Notes under the pieces: generated by a model
What the model saw: only the letters and a program-made list of their open reading frames with translations
Database searches by the model: none
What the model was told of the DNA's origin: nothing
Part shown: one piece after another, positions 15,444 through 23,524 of the stretch
Layout of the letters: every line of letters begins with the position of its first letter
Position numbering within the stretch: position 1 is the first letter of the stretch
Translations under genes and position numbers: made by a program
Assembly: GCF_003386235.1 (NCBI RefSeq)
Contig: NZ_QRDZ01000020.1
Span: forward strand, 119,916-183,915
Direction of reading: 5' to 3'
From: Cohnella phaseoli
GTDB taxonomy: Bacteria; Bacillota; Bacilli; Paenibacillales; Paenibacillaceae
DNA: 64,000 bases

Positions 15444-18248
15444 TCACTCGCCCTCTTCTAGCTGCTTAATTTCACGGTCAAGCTTATCTCTTTGCTTGCG
15501 CAATTGAGCTAACCTGTAGAGCTTAACCAGCTCGGATTTGTCTAGCGCATCCATCAGCTTCTCTCGATAAATAGGCTCGCCGATTTTAAGAATTAAACGG
15601 CCTATTTTTTCAGCGTAGTCCTCCGGCTCGATAGGCTGGTCATAATACCGACCTAGCTCCTCGCCGATTTTTACCGTTTCGCCTTCTCTAGGGAAAAGCC
15701 ATCTCGTAATATTTTCGATCAACATTTTGCTATAATCGCCTATCGTAGAAGACATAAAGAAATTGTGTTTGAGAAGCTTGTGAATATTTTGCCCGAAGGT
15801 TTGTTCGAAGCTTTTCTTTTCTTCCGCTAGATAAGCAATATCCTCGTTGAGAACATCGGAAATCATAAACGGCGAATTTGTCGTGATCACCACCTGGATC
15901 CGTGCTGCAGTTTCGGTATCGTGAATGAAGTCGATGAGCGTAGCGATATACTTCCTCTGCCACTCGGGATGGTAATATAGCTCGCCCTCATCAATAAATA
16001 GAAGCGCGGTTTCGTCCTCCTGCAGCAGCTCATCCTGGCTGAATACGTTTGGTCCAATTAAAGGCTCCAAACGTCCCATGTACTTCCGATGACCCTCCAA
16101 AAACCAGTAAAGCTTGGCTAGAAAAGAAAACTTGGCGTATTGGCCAGACGAGAAATGCTCCAGCTTGGCATCGGGCGCGGCGAGATACGGTTTGAGCGAT
16201 GAAAGCTTCTTGCCGATCTGCGTTACCGTAAGATCCATCTTTGCCAAACCCAATAATTCACTTTTTAGTGTAAATGTACGATCTGTCGGCATATCGAAAT
16301 AGGTTTCCAGTCCTGTCGCTGACAAAGAATCCAAAAATACCAACTGGTAGCACAGGTCTTTGTTGATCGTAGGGGGATCGTTGATCGGCATTGATTTTTC
16401 CGTAGCTTCCCGCATTTTTCGCTGTCTTAGGGTTTCAATGTCTTTTCTCTTGCGAATAAAGCTTGCAGCCTCCGAATAATCGGCCTGCCCGAGACCGCTA
16501 AGAGATTTGGCTAATTGCTTCTTATCGTTCTCTATATCTTCCCGCAGCGTCATTTCTTCATCTGTAAACAGAAAAGTTTGGTGAACGCTGAGCATGCTGG
16601 AAAAATAGACGACTCTGCCTAATTCATGGGCTCTTTTATAAGTGCCGTTTACAAAAGGCATTGCTCCCGAGACGACGACAGCTTTAATATTAGTCAAATA
16701 ATAGGGCTCATCGTCTAGGCGGAACACAATCACAAACTCGCTGCCTCTGTCGAATAAGCCATAGTTTCCATAATCGGATTCGTCAACATAGCCGTTGCTG
16801 CAGGGAATTTCGCGTATATCTATTAGATAAAGAAGCCGGAAAAAGGTATCTCTTAGAAAATCCACCGTACTGGTTTTTCCCGTTCCGTTTTTGCCTACGA
16901 TACAGGATAGAGAGTGAATCTTTTCTCCATAAAAATGTGAAATATCGGGCGGTTCCGAGAGGGCTTTGAGTTCTTTCGCGCTGCAGTCGTAGGTGAAACG
17001 GTGATCAAAATCAACCGGCTGCTCTTTTACCGCTCTGTACGAATTAAGGAAAAGCAGCGAAAACGTCAGGCGATTGTAAAGATAGGAATCCGTGACCTCG
17101 TTGTTACCTCCATAAACAAGCTCGGATAATTTCTGTTCCATTTCTCTTGGCCGGTAGTCCTCCAGCATCCAGTCGCTGTAAATAAATTCAAATTGCATGT
17201 CGGGGTACGGCCGATTGGTGGAAGCAATTGAAATCTGGTGATTGGCAATATCCAGAGCTACGTTAATCACCGGTTTGCCATCGACAACGAATTGACGGGT
17301 TGGCGAACACTCATTAGTCCAATAAGCGTAGATGCTGTCCAGAGCGTCGTTTGCGATAACTCCGATTTTATCCTCTTTCAGTTTTTGTCTGTGAAAAGGA
17401 TCTAGTAAGCTGAGATTGCTGCTGTTCCCGTATTTTTCGTAAATAGCGTTTGTCATGGAATTAGTCAGAAGGATACTGTCCAGGTAACTGAATTTATAGA
17501 TCGTTTTTTTCTCGGATGCAAGGGATGCATGATCAATGATCGTGAAGATTTGATGCCTATACACTTTGTTGGTAATGATTCTGTATAAATCGTATTCCCG
17601 CAGCAAGAGGTCGACGATCTCAATGGGCAGACGATGGATGTACTTCCGGATCAACTCTATGCCTGAAAAAGCAAAGCCGACGTCGCCGGACGTTCCCGCA
17701 TTGGAAACATGAGTATATAAAGCCTTTGCGACGGTTTCATTGTTCTCGACATTATTACTAGGATAGTACCGACATAGCAGCTCGATGGCTTCCTGATTGT
17801 CGAAGAAGCTGCCGTAGAAGTCTCCGTAAAACTCAACCAAACCGGAGTAAAGCAATTGTTCGATTGCCCCGTTTTCTGCTTTTAAGATATCGAGACCTTC
17901 CGTGCCCCCGCTCCTCAGAATGCTGTAGAAGCCGTAAGCCATATGCCGACGGCCCAGCAAGCTTTTATATCCTTCATGCCCAATAAGCTGGCCGTGGTTC
18001 GAGATCATGGACATCATAAGCTGCTTGGCAAAATGCCGTACATTATTTTCGTAGGTATCGGTTACAAAGTTTTTCTTGTGCTCCTCTTTAATAGCGTCTT
18101 CTTCCAAATTAAATACTCCGTGAAGTACGTCTAACAGCTTCTCCGCATCCATAACGTCGATATTGTCTAATAACGCTCGGCCTTTGGGTACCTCGTTCTT
18201 AAAGTGGGCTATCGTTTTTTTAATGTCTTTTAGCCATTCCAGTGCCAA
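15444..18248 (-). CDS. Large ABC-type ATPase paired with HNH nuclease (Septu-like candidate)
   Basis: Protein of 934 residues from the chosen start. The first ~440 residues have no recognised domain. Then comes a full ABC/RecF-type ATPase: Walker A GKNGTGKT (~452-459), ABC signature HFSSGQ (~695), Walker B LLFIDEGE (Asp ~753, Glu ~754), and TTNSPFMISD, where Asn stands in the place of the usual H-loop His. The C-terminal ~35 residues are charged and probably coiled coil (LRKQRDKLDREIKQLEE). The frame opens at TTG 18344 without a ribosome site; TTG 18248 follows AAGGAGAG with ideal spacing and is preferred. The pair is visibly more AT-rich than its neighbours (two sampled 60-base lines contain 24 G+C each), which suggests acquisition by transfer. 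An anti-phage role is inferred from architecture. Confidence 0.82.
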   Translation of the reverse strand: MALEWLKDIKKTIAHFKNEVPKGRALLDNIDVMDAEKLLDVLHGVFNLEEDAIKEEHKKNFVTDTYENNVRHFAKQLMMSMISNHGQLIGHEGYKSLLGRRHMAYGFYSILRSGGTEGLDILKAENGAIEQLLYSGLVEFYGDFYGSFFDNQEAIELLCRYYPSNNVENNETVAKALYTHVSNAGTSGDVGFAFSGIELIRKYIHRLPIEIVDLLLREYDLYRIITNKVYRHQIFTIIDHASLASEKKTIYKFSYLDSILLTNSMTNAIYEKYGNSSNLSLLDPFHRQKLKEDKIGVIANDALDSIYAYWTNECSPTRQFVVDGKPVINVALDIANHQISIASTNRPYPDMQFEFIYSDWMLEDYRPREMEQKLSELVYGGNNEVTDSYLYNRLTFSLLFLNSYRAVKEQPVDFDHRFTYDCSAKELKALSEPPDISHFYGEKIHSLSCIVGKNGTGKTSTVDFLRDTFFRLLYLIDIREIPCSNGYVDESDYGNYGLFDRGSEFVIVFRLDDEPYYLTNIKAVVVSGAMPFVNGTYKRAHELGRVVYFSSMLSVHQTFLFTDEEMTLREDIENDKKQLAKSLSGLGQADYSEAASFIRKRKDIETLRQRKMREATEKSMPINDPPTINKDLCYQLVFLDSLSATGLETYFDMPTDRTFTLKSELLGLAKMDLTVTQIGKKLSSLKPYLAAPDAKLEHFSSGQYAKFSFLAKLYWFLEGHRKYMGRLEPLIGPNVFSQDELLQEDETALLFIDEGELYYHPEWQRKYIATLIDFIHDTETAARIQVVITTNSPFMISDVLNEDIAYLAEEKKSFEQTFGQNIHKLLKHNFFMSSTIGDYSKMLIENITRWLFPREGETVKIGEELGRYYDQPIEPEDYAEKIGRLILKIGEPIYREKLMDALDKSELVKLYRLAQLRKQRDKLDREIKQLEEGE

Positions 18249-18368
18249 ATTGAATCTCTCCTTGAATGTCCATGAATGCAACGGCTGTGGTAGGATAAAA
18301 ATAGAAGAAGGAGTCGCGTTATCCGGACTCCTCGACGCCAGCAAGAAATGCCAAGCTTAATTGCTTCA

Positions 18369-18377
18369 ATTATATCA
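18369..18377 (-). promoter_or_regulatory. Extended -10 promoter of the ATPase-HNH cassette
   Basis: The minus strand reads TGATATAAT, a consensus extended -10 box. It would give a leader of about 110 bases before the SD-supported start at 18248. Confidence 0.6.
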
Positions 18378-18409
18378 AATATTTCCATACGAGTAACGGA
18401 GGAGATTCT

Positions 18410-18853
18410 ATGAATAACCTGACCAAAATGGAGATTCGCAAGCCTGCCCACGATGTTTTTGAAGCTTTTGTCGATCCTGATCAGATCGGAAACTTCTGGT
18501 TTTCGTCCAGCTCGGAGAGATGGGAAGAGGGTAAAACGGTCACGTTGCGATATGAAGAGTACGGAGCCCAAGGAGATATTCATGTCATCGAAATGATTAG
18601 CGATCAAAAGATTGTATTCGAATGGGGGAGGGAAGACGGGGAGCCGCATCTCGTATCCATTACGTTCAAGAATACGGATTCGGATTTAGCCGGCACTGTC
18701 GTAGAAGTGAACGAAGACGGATTTGACGAGAACGATCCAGAGCTAATCCCGAAGTTGGTGGGCAACAAAGAGGGATGGGTGTATATGCTGACTTGTCTGA
18801 AAGGGTATTTGGAGTTCGACGTGAACAGGCTTAGGGGCGCTTTGGTCAAATAA
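18410..18853 (+). CDS. SRPBCC (AHSA1-type) domain protein
   Basis: Cytosolic protein of 147 residues with an AHSA1/SRPBCC helix-grip fold. It has the typical opening EIRKPAHDVFEAFVDPDQIGNFWF, a GTVVEVNEDGF strand and a C-terminal amphipathic helix WVYMLTCLKGYLEF. Such proteins bind hydrophobic ligands; the partner is unknown. ATG 18410 follows ACGGAGGAG. It is divergent from the ATPase-HNH cassette, with no evident functional link to it. Confidence 0.87.
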   Translation: MNNLTKMEIRKPAHDVFEAFVDPDQIGNFWFSSSSERWEEGKTVTLRYEEYGAQGDIHVIEMISDQKIVFEWGREDGEPHLVSITFKNTDSDLAGTVVEVNEDGFDENDPELIPKLVGNKEGWVYMLTCLKGYLEFDVNRLRGALVK

Positions 18854-18907
18854 TCGGAGTAAACTGGATAACTACATAGATTGATTGGTCGATTTCATAA
18901 GCCGCAA

Positions 18908-18960
18908 GGAAATAGCGCAAGCTCCGAGGGGAATTCAGCCCCGAGGCTTGCGCTATTTCC
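18908..18960. terminator. Bidirectional terminator with GCGCAAGC stem
   Basis: A 15-bp perfect stem GGAAATAGCGCAAGC (18908-18922) / GCTTGCGCTATTTCC (18946-18960), with further inner pairing, lies between convergent genes. The GCGCAAGC stem core recurs in the terminators at 25240 and 43219. Confidence 0.75.
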
Positions 18961-18978
18961 AATGAGCGGGTAGAGGCT

Positions 18979-19470
18979 TTACCGATCCTGCCTTTTTCGA
19001 ACCGGAACCCATACTTCGACTTCGGCATTCGTCGGGTCGCCGTTCAGCAAAACTTCCGCAATTGCCGCCCCGGAATATTCATAGGCGAACTCATCGGTTA
19101 GAACCGCTCCGAACGCCTGATCCTCCAGTTTGTCAAACGCCAAGCGCGATAATCCGCCGCTCCCCGACAAAATCAAATAGTCGCTTTCCGGAAAATAGAG
19201 CTCTTCGGCATTTTCAGACAGAGCTTGAGCCGATTGCACCCCTGCATAATAATGGACGGTTCCATTTTCCAGAGCGACCGCTGCGTAACCGTAACGGCTG
19301 TCCGAATAAGGACGAAGGCTTGCGAACAGCCCGTTAGCCAGCAGCTCTTTGAAGAACGCCGTTTTTGGGCTGGAATACTGCGGCGAATGAATCGTTGACC
19401 CTTCATGCAGCGCGGTCTTATACCCGATGATGCGAAAAGCTTGCTTCGATTCAATTTTGAAATTGTTCAT
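18979..19470 (-). CDS. GyrI-like small-molecule-binding protein
   Basis: Stand-alone protein of 163 residues resembling GyrI-like / AraC effector-binding domains (SHS2 fold). It opens with RIIGYKTALHEG, has YAAVALENGTVHYYAGV in the middle and ends EVWVPVRKR, a typical closing strand of this family. Such domains bind amphipathic small molecules or drugs. ATG 19470 has TCAGGAGG. It is divergent from a WYL regulator gene across 97 bp that contains an inverted-repeat operator candidate, so it is the likely target of that regulator. Confidence 0.8.
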   Translation of the reverse strand: MNNFKIESKQAFRIIGYKTALHEGSTIHSPQYSSPKTAFFKELLANGLFASLRPYSDSRYGYAAVALENGTVHYYAGVQSAQALSENAEELYFPESDYLILSGSGGLSRLAFDKLEDQAFGAVLTDEFAYEYSGAAIAEVLLNGDPTNAEVEVWVPVRKRQDR

Positions 19471-19528
19471 TGCTGTAGCCTCCTGATTAGAGAAAATGTT
19501 GAATACGTATTAAGCCTAAACTATCAAC

Positions 19529-19548
19529 TATGACATCTGTATGGCATA
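19529..19548. promoter_or_regulatory. Candidate operator between GyrI-like and WYL-regulator genes
   Basis: TATGACAT-CTGT-ATGGCATA is an 8-4-8 inverted repeat with one mismatch. It sits in the short divergent intergenic region, 20 bp before the regulator start. Binding by the WYL protein is inferred. Confidence 0.55.
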
Positions 19549-19567
19549 CTTGAGTGGGGGGCGGAAT

Positions 19568-20503
19568 ATGAAAATCGATCGTTTAATAGCTTTGATCATG
19601 ATTTTATTGGAACGCGAAGTGGTAAGCGCAGGAGAGCTGGCCGAACGGCTCGAAGTGAGCAGACGAACCATCTACCGCGACATCGATACGTTAACCTTTG
19701 CCGGACTGCCTATTTTTACGAATCAGGGAGCGATGGGCGGCGTCGGGCTGATGAAATCCTACAAAATAGACCGACTGTTATTTACGCAGCAGGATTTGCA
19801 GGCTGTGCTGGACAGCTTGAATAGCTATAGACAGTTATTCGGGCATAAGGAGCTAACTTATGTTCTGGAGAAGCTGCAGAGCTTCCATCCTGGCGGCGTT
19901 GCCGATAGTGCCGGAGGGAAGTTTGCGGTAGATTTGGCTCTAAACCAAGGCAATGAATCGTTGCGAGGCCTGCTCGGCTTGGTCGAAATTGCGATGAACG
20001 AACATCGGTATTTGACGTTTGATTATGTGGGGCGAGACGGGGGAGGCAGTTCCCGGAAAGTCGAGCCGTACCGGGTTGTTTTCAAAGAAAGCAGTTGGTA
20101 CTTGCAAGGCTATTGTGCGGATCGGAAAGATTTCCGTATCTTCAAATTGGCGAGGATGAGCGGGCTGCAGGTTTCGTCCGAAGCTTTTGCGCCGAGAAAA
20201 TTTACGCCGCTGCCCATGGATGGGGCCGAATGGATGAGCCGAGATTGGGTGGAGGTCACCGTTCGTCTTCATCGCTCGGTCGCGGATAAAGTGATTGAAC
20301 GCTTCGGGGAAGGGCACATTCTTCGAGCGGAGGGGGATACTTGTCTGGCGACCTACCCCATTATTAACAATACGTACGGCTACGACAAGCTGCTCGCATT
20401 CGGGGATAAATGTGAAGTTCTTGAGCCGCTTGATGTGCGTGCGGCATTCCAAGCTTACGTCTGCAGTATTTTGGAGAAATACAAGTCGAATGGGCAACGT
20501 TAG
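19568..20503 (+). CDS. YafY-type HTH/WYL-domain transcriptional regulator
   Basis: Regulator of 311 residues. The N-terminal DeoR/HTH_11-type helix-turn-helix spans residues 1-60 (VSAGELAERLEVSRRTIYRD). The WYL ligand-sensing domain covers ~135-205 (EPYRVVFKESSWYLQGYC, with the W-Y-L motif) and a WCX region closes the protein. ATG 19568 is preceded by GGGGGGCGG; the frame opens at 19541. The last codons (AATGGGCAACGT and the stop) are already the first unit of a 50-bp tandem array, so the C-terminal few residues may have been altered by repeat growth. It probably controls the divergent GyrI-like gene. Confidence 0.9.
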   Translation: MKIDRLIALIMILLEREVVSAGELAERLEVSRRTIYRDIDTLTFAGLPIFTNQGAMGGVGLMKSYKIDRLLFTQQDLQAVLDSLNSYRQLFGHKELTYVLEKLQSFHPGGVADSAGGKFAVDLALNQGNESLRGLLGLVEIAMNEHRYLTFDYVGRDGGGSSRKVEPYRVVFKESSWYLQGYCADRKDFRIFKLARMSGLQVSSEAFAPRKFTPLPMDGAEWMSRDWVEVTVRLHRSVADKVIERFGEGHILRAEGDTCLATYPIINNTYGYDKLLAFGDKCEVLEPLDVRAAFQAYVCSILEKYKSNGQR

Positions 20504-21006
20504 AGCGACGAATTGCGGCGCCAGGAAGCTGTAAGCCGAATGGACAACGTTAGAGCGACGAATTGCGGCAGCACGAAGCTGCAAGCCGAATGGTCAACGT
20601 TAGAGCGACGAATTGCGGCAGCACGAAGCTGCAAGCCGAATGGGCAACGTTAGAGCGACGAATTGTGGCGCCAGGAAGCTGCAAGCCGAATGGTCAACGT
20701 TAGAGCGACAAATTGCGGCGCCAGGAAGCTGCAAGCCGAATGGTCAACGTTAGAGCGACGAATTGCGGCGCCAGGAAGCTGCAAGCCGAGTGGGCAACGT
20801 TAGAGCGACAAATTGCGGCGCCAGGAAGCTGCAAGCCGAATAGGCAACGTTAGAGCGACGAATTGCGGCGCCAGGAAGCTGTAAGCCGAATGGGCAACGT
20901 TAGAGCGACAAATTGCGGCGCCAGGAAGCTGCAAGCCGAATGGGCAACGTTAGAGCGACGAATTTCGGCAGCACGAAGCTGCAAGCCGAATGGGCAACGT
21001 TAGAGC
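20482..21006. repeat. 50-bp tandem array, more than 10 copies
   Basis: AACGTTAGAG recurs at 20496, 20546, 20596 and every 50 bp to 20996, eleven times without a gap. Between lie CGACGAATTGCGGC, a CCAGGAAGCTG or GCACGAAGCTG variant, and CAAGCCGAATGG. The first unit overlaps the 3' end and stop codon of the WYL-regulator gene. There are no unique spacers. It fills the region up to the next promoter. Confidence 0.95.
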
Positions 21007-21103
21007 GTTCCTCAGCATAGAGAGTCGGTGGCGATGTCGCTTTTATCCCCTATTAATGTGACGCTATTCTCTATTGTTTATGGATTTCTCTCTCACTATA
21101 ATT

Positions 21104-21122
21104 GATAATGATAATCGTTATC
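21104..21122 (+). promoter_or_regulatory. Fur box of the second siderophore operon
   Basis: GATAATGATAATCGTTATC is identical to the 19-mer at 2064-2082 and one base from consensus. It ends 17 bp before the start codon and abuts the ribosome binding site, so Fur would block transcription directly. Confidence 0.93.
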
Positions 21123-21139
21123 TATGAAGGAGAGTCAGC

Positions 21140-22165
21140 ATGAACCGTTCAAGAAAACCACTTTTCATTTCTTTGCTCGTTCTAATTGTCGTCCTCGTCT
21201 TGTCTGCTTGCGGAGCCGCCAACGAAAAAGAGAGCGCTGCTCCAAGCGCCAGCGAAGAGGCAAGTGCGTCGCCCGCCAGCGAAGCAGCAAGCACGCCGTC
21301 CGCCGACCAAGCGGAGGAGTCTAACACTTCTTCGGCTACAAGAATATATAAAGATGCGCTGGGACGCGAGGTTGAAATTCCGGTTCAGCCGAAGAGGGTC
21401 GTCGCCCTATGGACAGTCGGCGAGATATTGGCGCTGGGGGATAAGCCGGTCGGCTCCACGGCCAATCTGCTTCGGTTCTATTCCGCAGAGGATCAGGCGA
21501 ACATTGAGATTGTCGGAGAGGGAGTCGCGGGGGACTATGAGAAGGTGCTGTCTCTGGAGCCCGATCTCATTATCATGTACGAATTGGCTACGCCGGAGGA
21601 GCTGGAGAAGTTCAGCAAAATTGCTCCGACGGTGACAACGGAATTCTTCGGAGACCCCTATGAATCGCTGCGAGCTGTGGCCGACATTATGAATAAAAAG
21701 GACCAGGCGGAGCGGTGGATTAACGACTATAAAGTGCGCGTAGAAGAAGCCCGTAAAAAAACGGAAGCGTTACAGCTGCAGGAGCAAACCGCGCTAGTCA
21801 TCCAATTCGCGCTGAAAAACGTCTACATGTACAAGAGCGATACGTTCCCTACCGTTTTTGACGCCTATGGGCTTAAAGTGACAGACAAACAGCTTGAGTT
21901 GGAGAGCAAGCCGGATTTCAAAAATGAAAGTCTCTCGCTGGAAATTCTTCCTGAGTTTGAGGCGGACCATCTGTTTGTCTTTATCAATGACGACGAATCC
22001 AAGCAGGTTTTCGAGGATATGCAGAAAGAGTCCGTCTGGAAGAACCTCTCTGCTGTGAAGAAGGGGCAGATGTACGAGATCAGCCACCGGATCGCGATAA
22101 AGGATGTGACCACGCTGGACTGGGCATTAGACGAAGTGTACGCGCTGTTGACCAAGTCTAAATAA
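21140..22165 (+). CDS. Iron-siderophore ABC transporter substrate-binding lipoprotein
   Basis: Lipoprotein of 341 residues with lipobox LSAC (Cys near residue 24), an Ala/Ser/Glu/Pro linker (~25-70) and a FhuD/YhfQ-type TroA-like fold: YKDALGREVEIPVQPKRVVA opens the domain and VLSLEPDLIIMY is typical. It binds a ferric siderophore outside the cell. ATG 21140 follows AAGGAGAG. It is first in an operon with an FMN monooxygenase (22 bp later) and a regulator with its own binding-protein domain, all under one Fur box. Permease and ATPase are not in the window. It is distinct in sequence from the lipoprotein at 2118, so the ligand probably differs. Confidence 0.93.
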   Translation: MNRSRKPLFISLLVLIVVLVLSACGAANEKESAAPSASEEASASPASEAASTPSADQAEESNTSSATRIYKDALGREVEIPVQPKRVVALWTVGEILALGDKPVGSTANLLRFYSAEDQANIEIVGEGVAGDYEKVLSLEPDLIIMYELATPEELEKFSKIAPTVTTEFFGDPYESLRAVADIMNKKDQAERWINDYKVRVEEARKKTEALQLQEQTALVIQFALKNVYMYKSDTFPTVFDAYGLKVTDKQLELESKPDFKNESLSLEILPEFEADHLFVFINDDESKQVFEDMQKESVWKNLSAVKKGQMYEISHRIAIKDVTTLDWALDEVYALLTKSK

Positions 22166-22187
22166 GCGAAAGGGAAGGGGCCGAGAG

Positions 22188-23522
22188 ATGACCGCTAAGC
22201 GCAAACAACTGAAATTGGCGACGACGCTGATCGCGCCGAGAGCGGCCAGCGGCGGATGGAGACACCCCGGGGCGGAAGCGTACGCGAAGGAGCCCATTTC
22301 GTACTACGCTGAGCTTGCTCGCAAGGCGGAGGACGGCAAGTTGGATTATTTGTTCCAGCCGGATCAGTATCGCGTGTCGGCCACGACCGATCGAGAGTTT
22401 CAGCACAACGTCAATGTATGGCCGGAGCCGGTTACGCTGCTGACTGCGATGGCCGCTTTTACGAAGCGAATCGGCTTGGCGGCTACGATATCCACGACTT
22501 ACAACGAGCCTTATCATGTGGCCCGCATGATGGCGACGCTCGATCATCTGAGCGGCGGCCGCGCCTCCTGGAACATCGTTCAATCCATCGGGGAGCTGGA
22601 AGCGCCGAATTTCAAAAACGATCATCGCCCCAAGCAAGAGGAACGGGATACACATTCGGCCGCATTCGTCGACGTCGTTAAAGAGCTATGGGACAGTTGG
22701 GAAGACGATGCGATTATCGCCGATAAGGAAGCGGGCATTTTCGCCGATCCCGGCAAGATCCATATTGTCGGACATGAAAGCAAATGGTTTTCCGTGAAGG
22801 GACCGCTGAATGTCGCTCGACCGACCCAAGGCTATCCGGTGCTGATTCAGGCCGGTCAATCCGACAGCTTTAAGGAACGCGCCGCGCAGAACGCCGATGT
22901 GATCTTTACGATGCTGAACGATTTAACGCAAGCGCGGCAGTTCTATAAGGATGTCAAGCAAAGGTTGTCCAAATACGGGAGAACCTCCGAAGAGCTGCTG
23001 ATTATGCCGGGATTGCATTTGCATGTTGGGACAACCATGGAAGAAGCGCGGGAGAAGCAACAATATTTAACGGAGCTGGAGCGCTTCGATACTCGACTTG
23101 ATCGAATTTCCTTTATGCTGGGAATCGAGATTACGGAGCAGATGCTGGATGGCCCGCTGCCGGTTGCGCATGAGGGCTTGGTTACGGCAAAATATAAACG
23201 AAACAAAGAGCTGGCCGATCGCCAGGGCTGGACGACCGTTCGACAGCTTCATCGGCATTTGGAGGAGATCGGCGGACATTTGACGCTGATCGGTACGCCG
23301 GTGCAAATTGCCGATCGGTTGGAGGAATGGCTAGTAAATGAAGGAGCGGACGGCTTTACGTATATCCCCAACATCCTTCCAAGCGGACTGGACGATTTGG
23401 TCGATCTCGTCATTCCGGAGCTGCAAAATCGGGGGCTGTTTCGCAAGGCGTACGAGCACACGACGCTGCGGGGCAATCTGGGGCTGTCGCGTCCGCGAAA
23501 TCGTTATGCAAAGGCGGATTAG
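22188..23522 (+). CDS. FMN-dependent monooxygenase, NtaA/SnaA/DszA family
   Basis: Luciferase-like flavin monooxygenase of 444 residues, the usual length for the NtaA/SnaA/DszA group that oxidises nitrilotriacetate, EDTA, pristinamycin precursors or sulfones using FMNH2 from a separate reductase. Characteristic phrases are WNIVQS, the phosphate-binding region PVLIQAGQSDSFKERAAQNADVIF, and GTPVQIADRLEEWL. It lies between a siderophore binding protein and a Btr-like regulator in a Fur-boxed operon. Its inferred role is intracellular oxidative breakdown of an imported iron chelate to free the iron. ATG 22188 has a GAGGGGCCGAGAG-like purine stretch upstream. Confidence 0.92.
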   Translation: MTAKRKQLKLATTLIAPRAASGGWRHPGAEAYAKEPISYYAELARKAEDGKLDYLFQPDQYRVSATTDREFQHNVNVWPEPVTLLTAMAAFTKRIGLAATISTTYNEPYHVARMMATLDHLSGGRASWNIVQSIGELEAPNFKNDHRPKQEERDTHSAAFVDVVKELWDSWEDDAIIADKEAGIFADPGKIHIVGHESKWFSVKGPLNVARPTQGYPVLIQAGQSDSFKERAAQNADVIFTMLNDLTQARQFYKDVKQRLSKYGRTSEELLIMPGLHLHVGTTMEEAREKQQYLTELERFDTRLDRISFMLGIEITEQMLDGPLPVAHEGLVTAKYKRNKELADRQGWTTVRQLHRHLEEIGGHLTLIGTPVQIADRLEEWLVNEGADGFTYIPNILPSGLDDLVDLVIPELQNRGLFRKAYEHTTLRGNLGLSRPRNRYAKAD

Positions 23523-23524
23523 CA

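Noticed and set aside
18249..18344. N-terminal 32 residues of the ATPase from TTG 18344
   Set aside because: There is no ribosome site before TTG 18344, while TTG 18248 has AAGGAGAG at ideal spacing. The longer form remains possible.
20482..21006. CRISPR array
   Set aside because: Units are contiguous 50-bp repeats with no unique spacers, and no cas genes are in the window. The same applies to the arrays at 3272, 5324, 14300 and 48712.
22158..22655. Minus-strand frame across the start of the FMN monooxygenase
   Set aside because: It lies opposite a gene with clear family motifs and has no family signature of its own.
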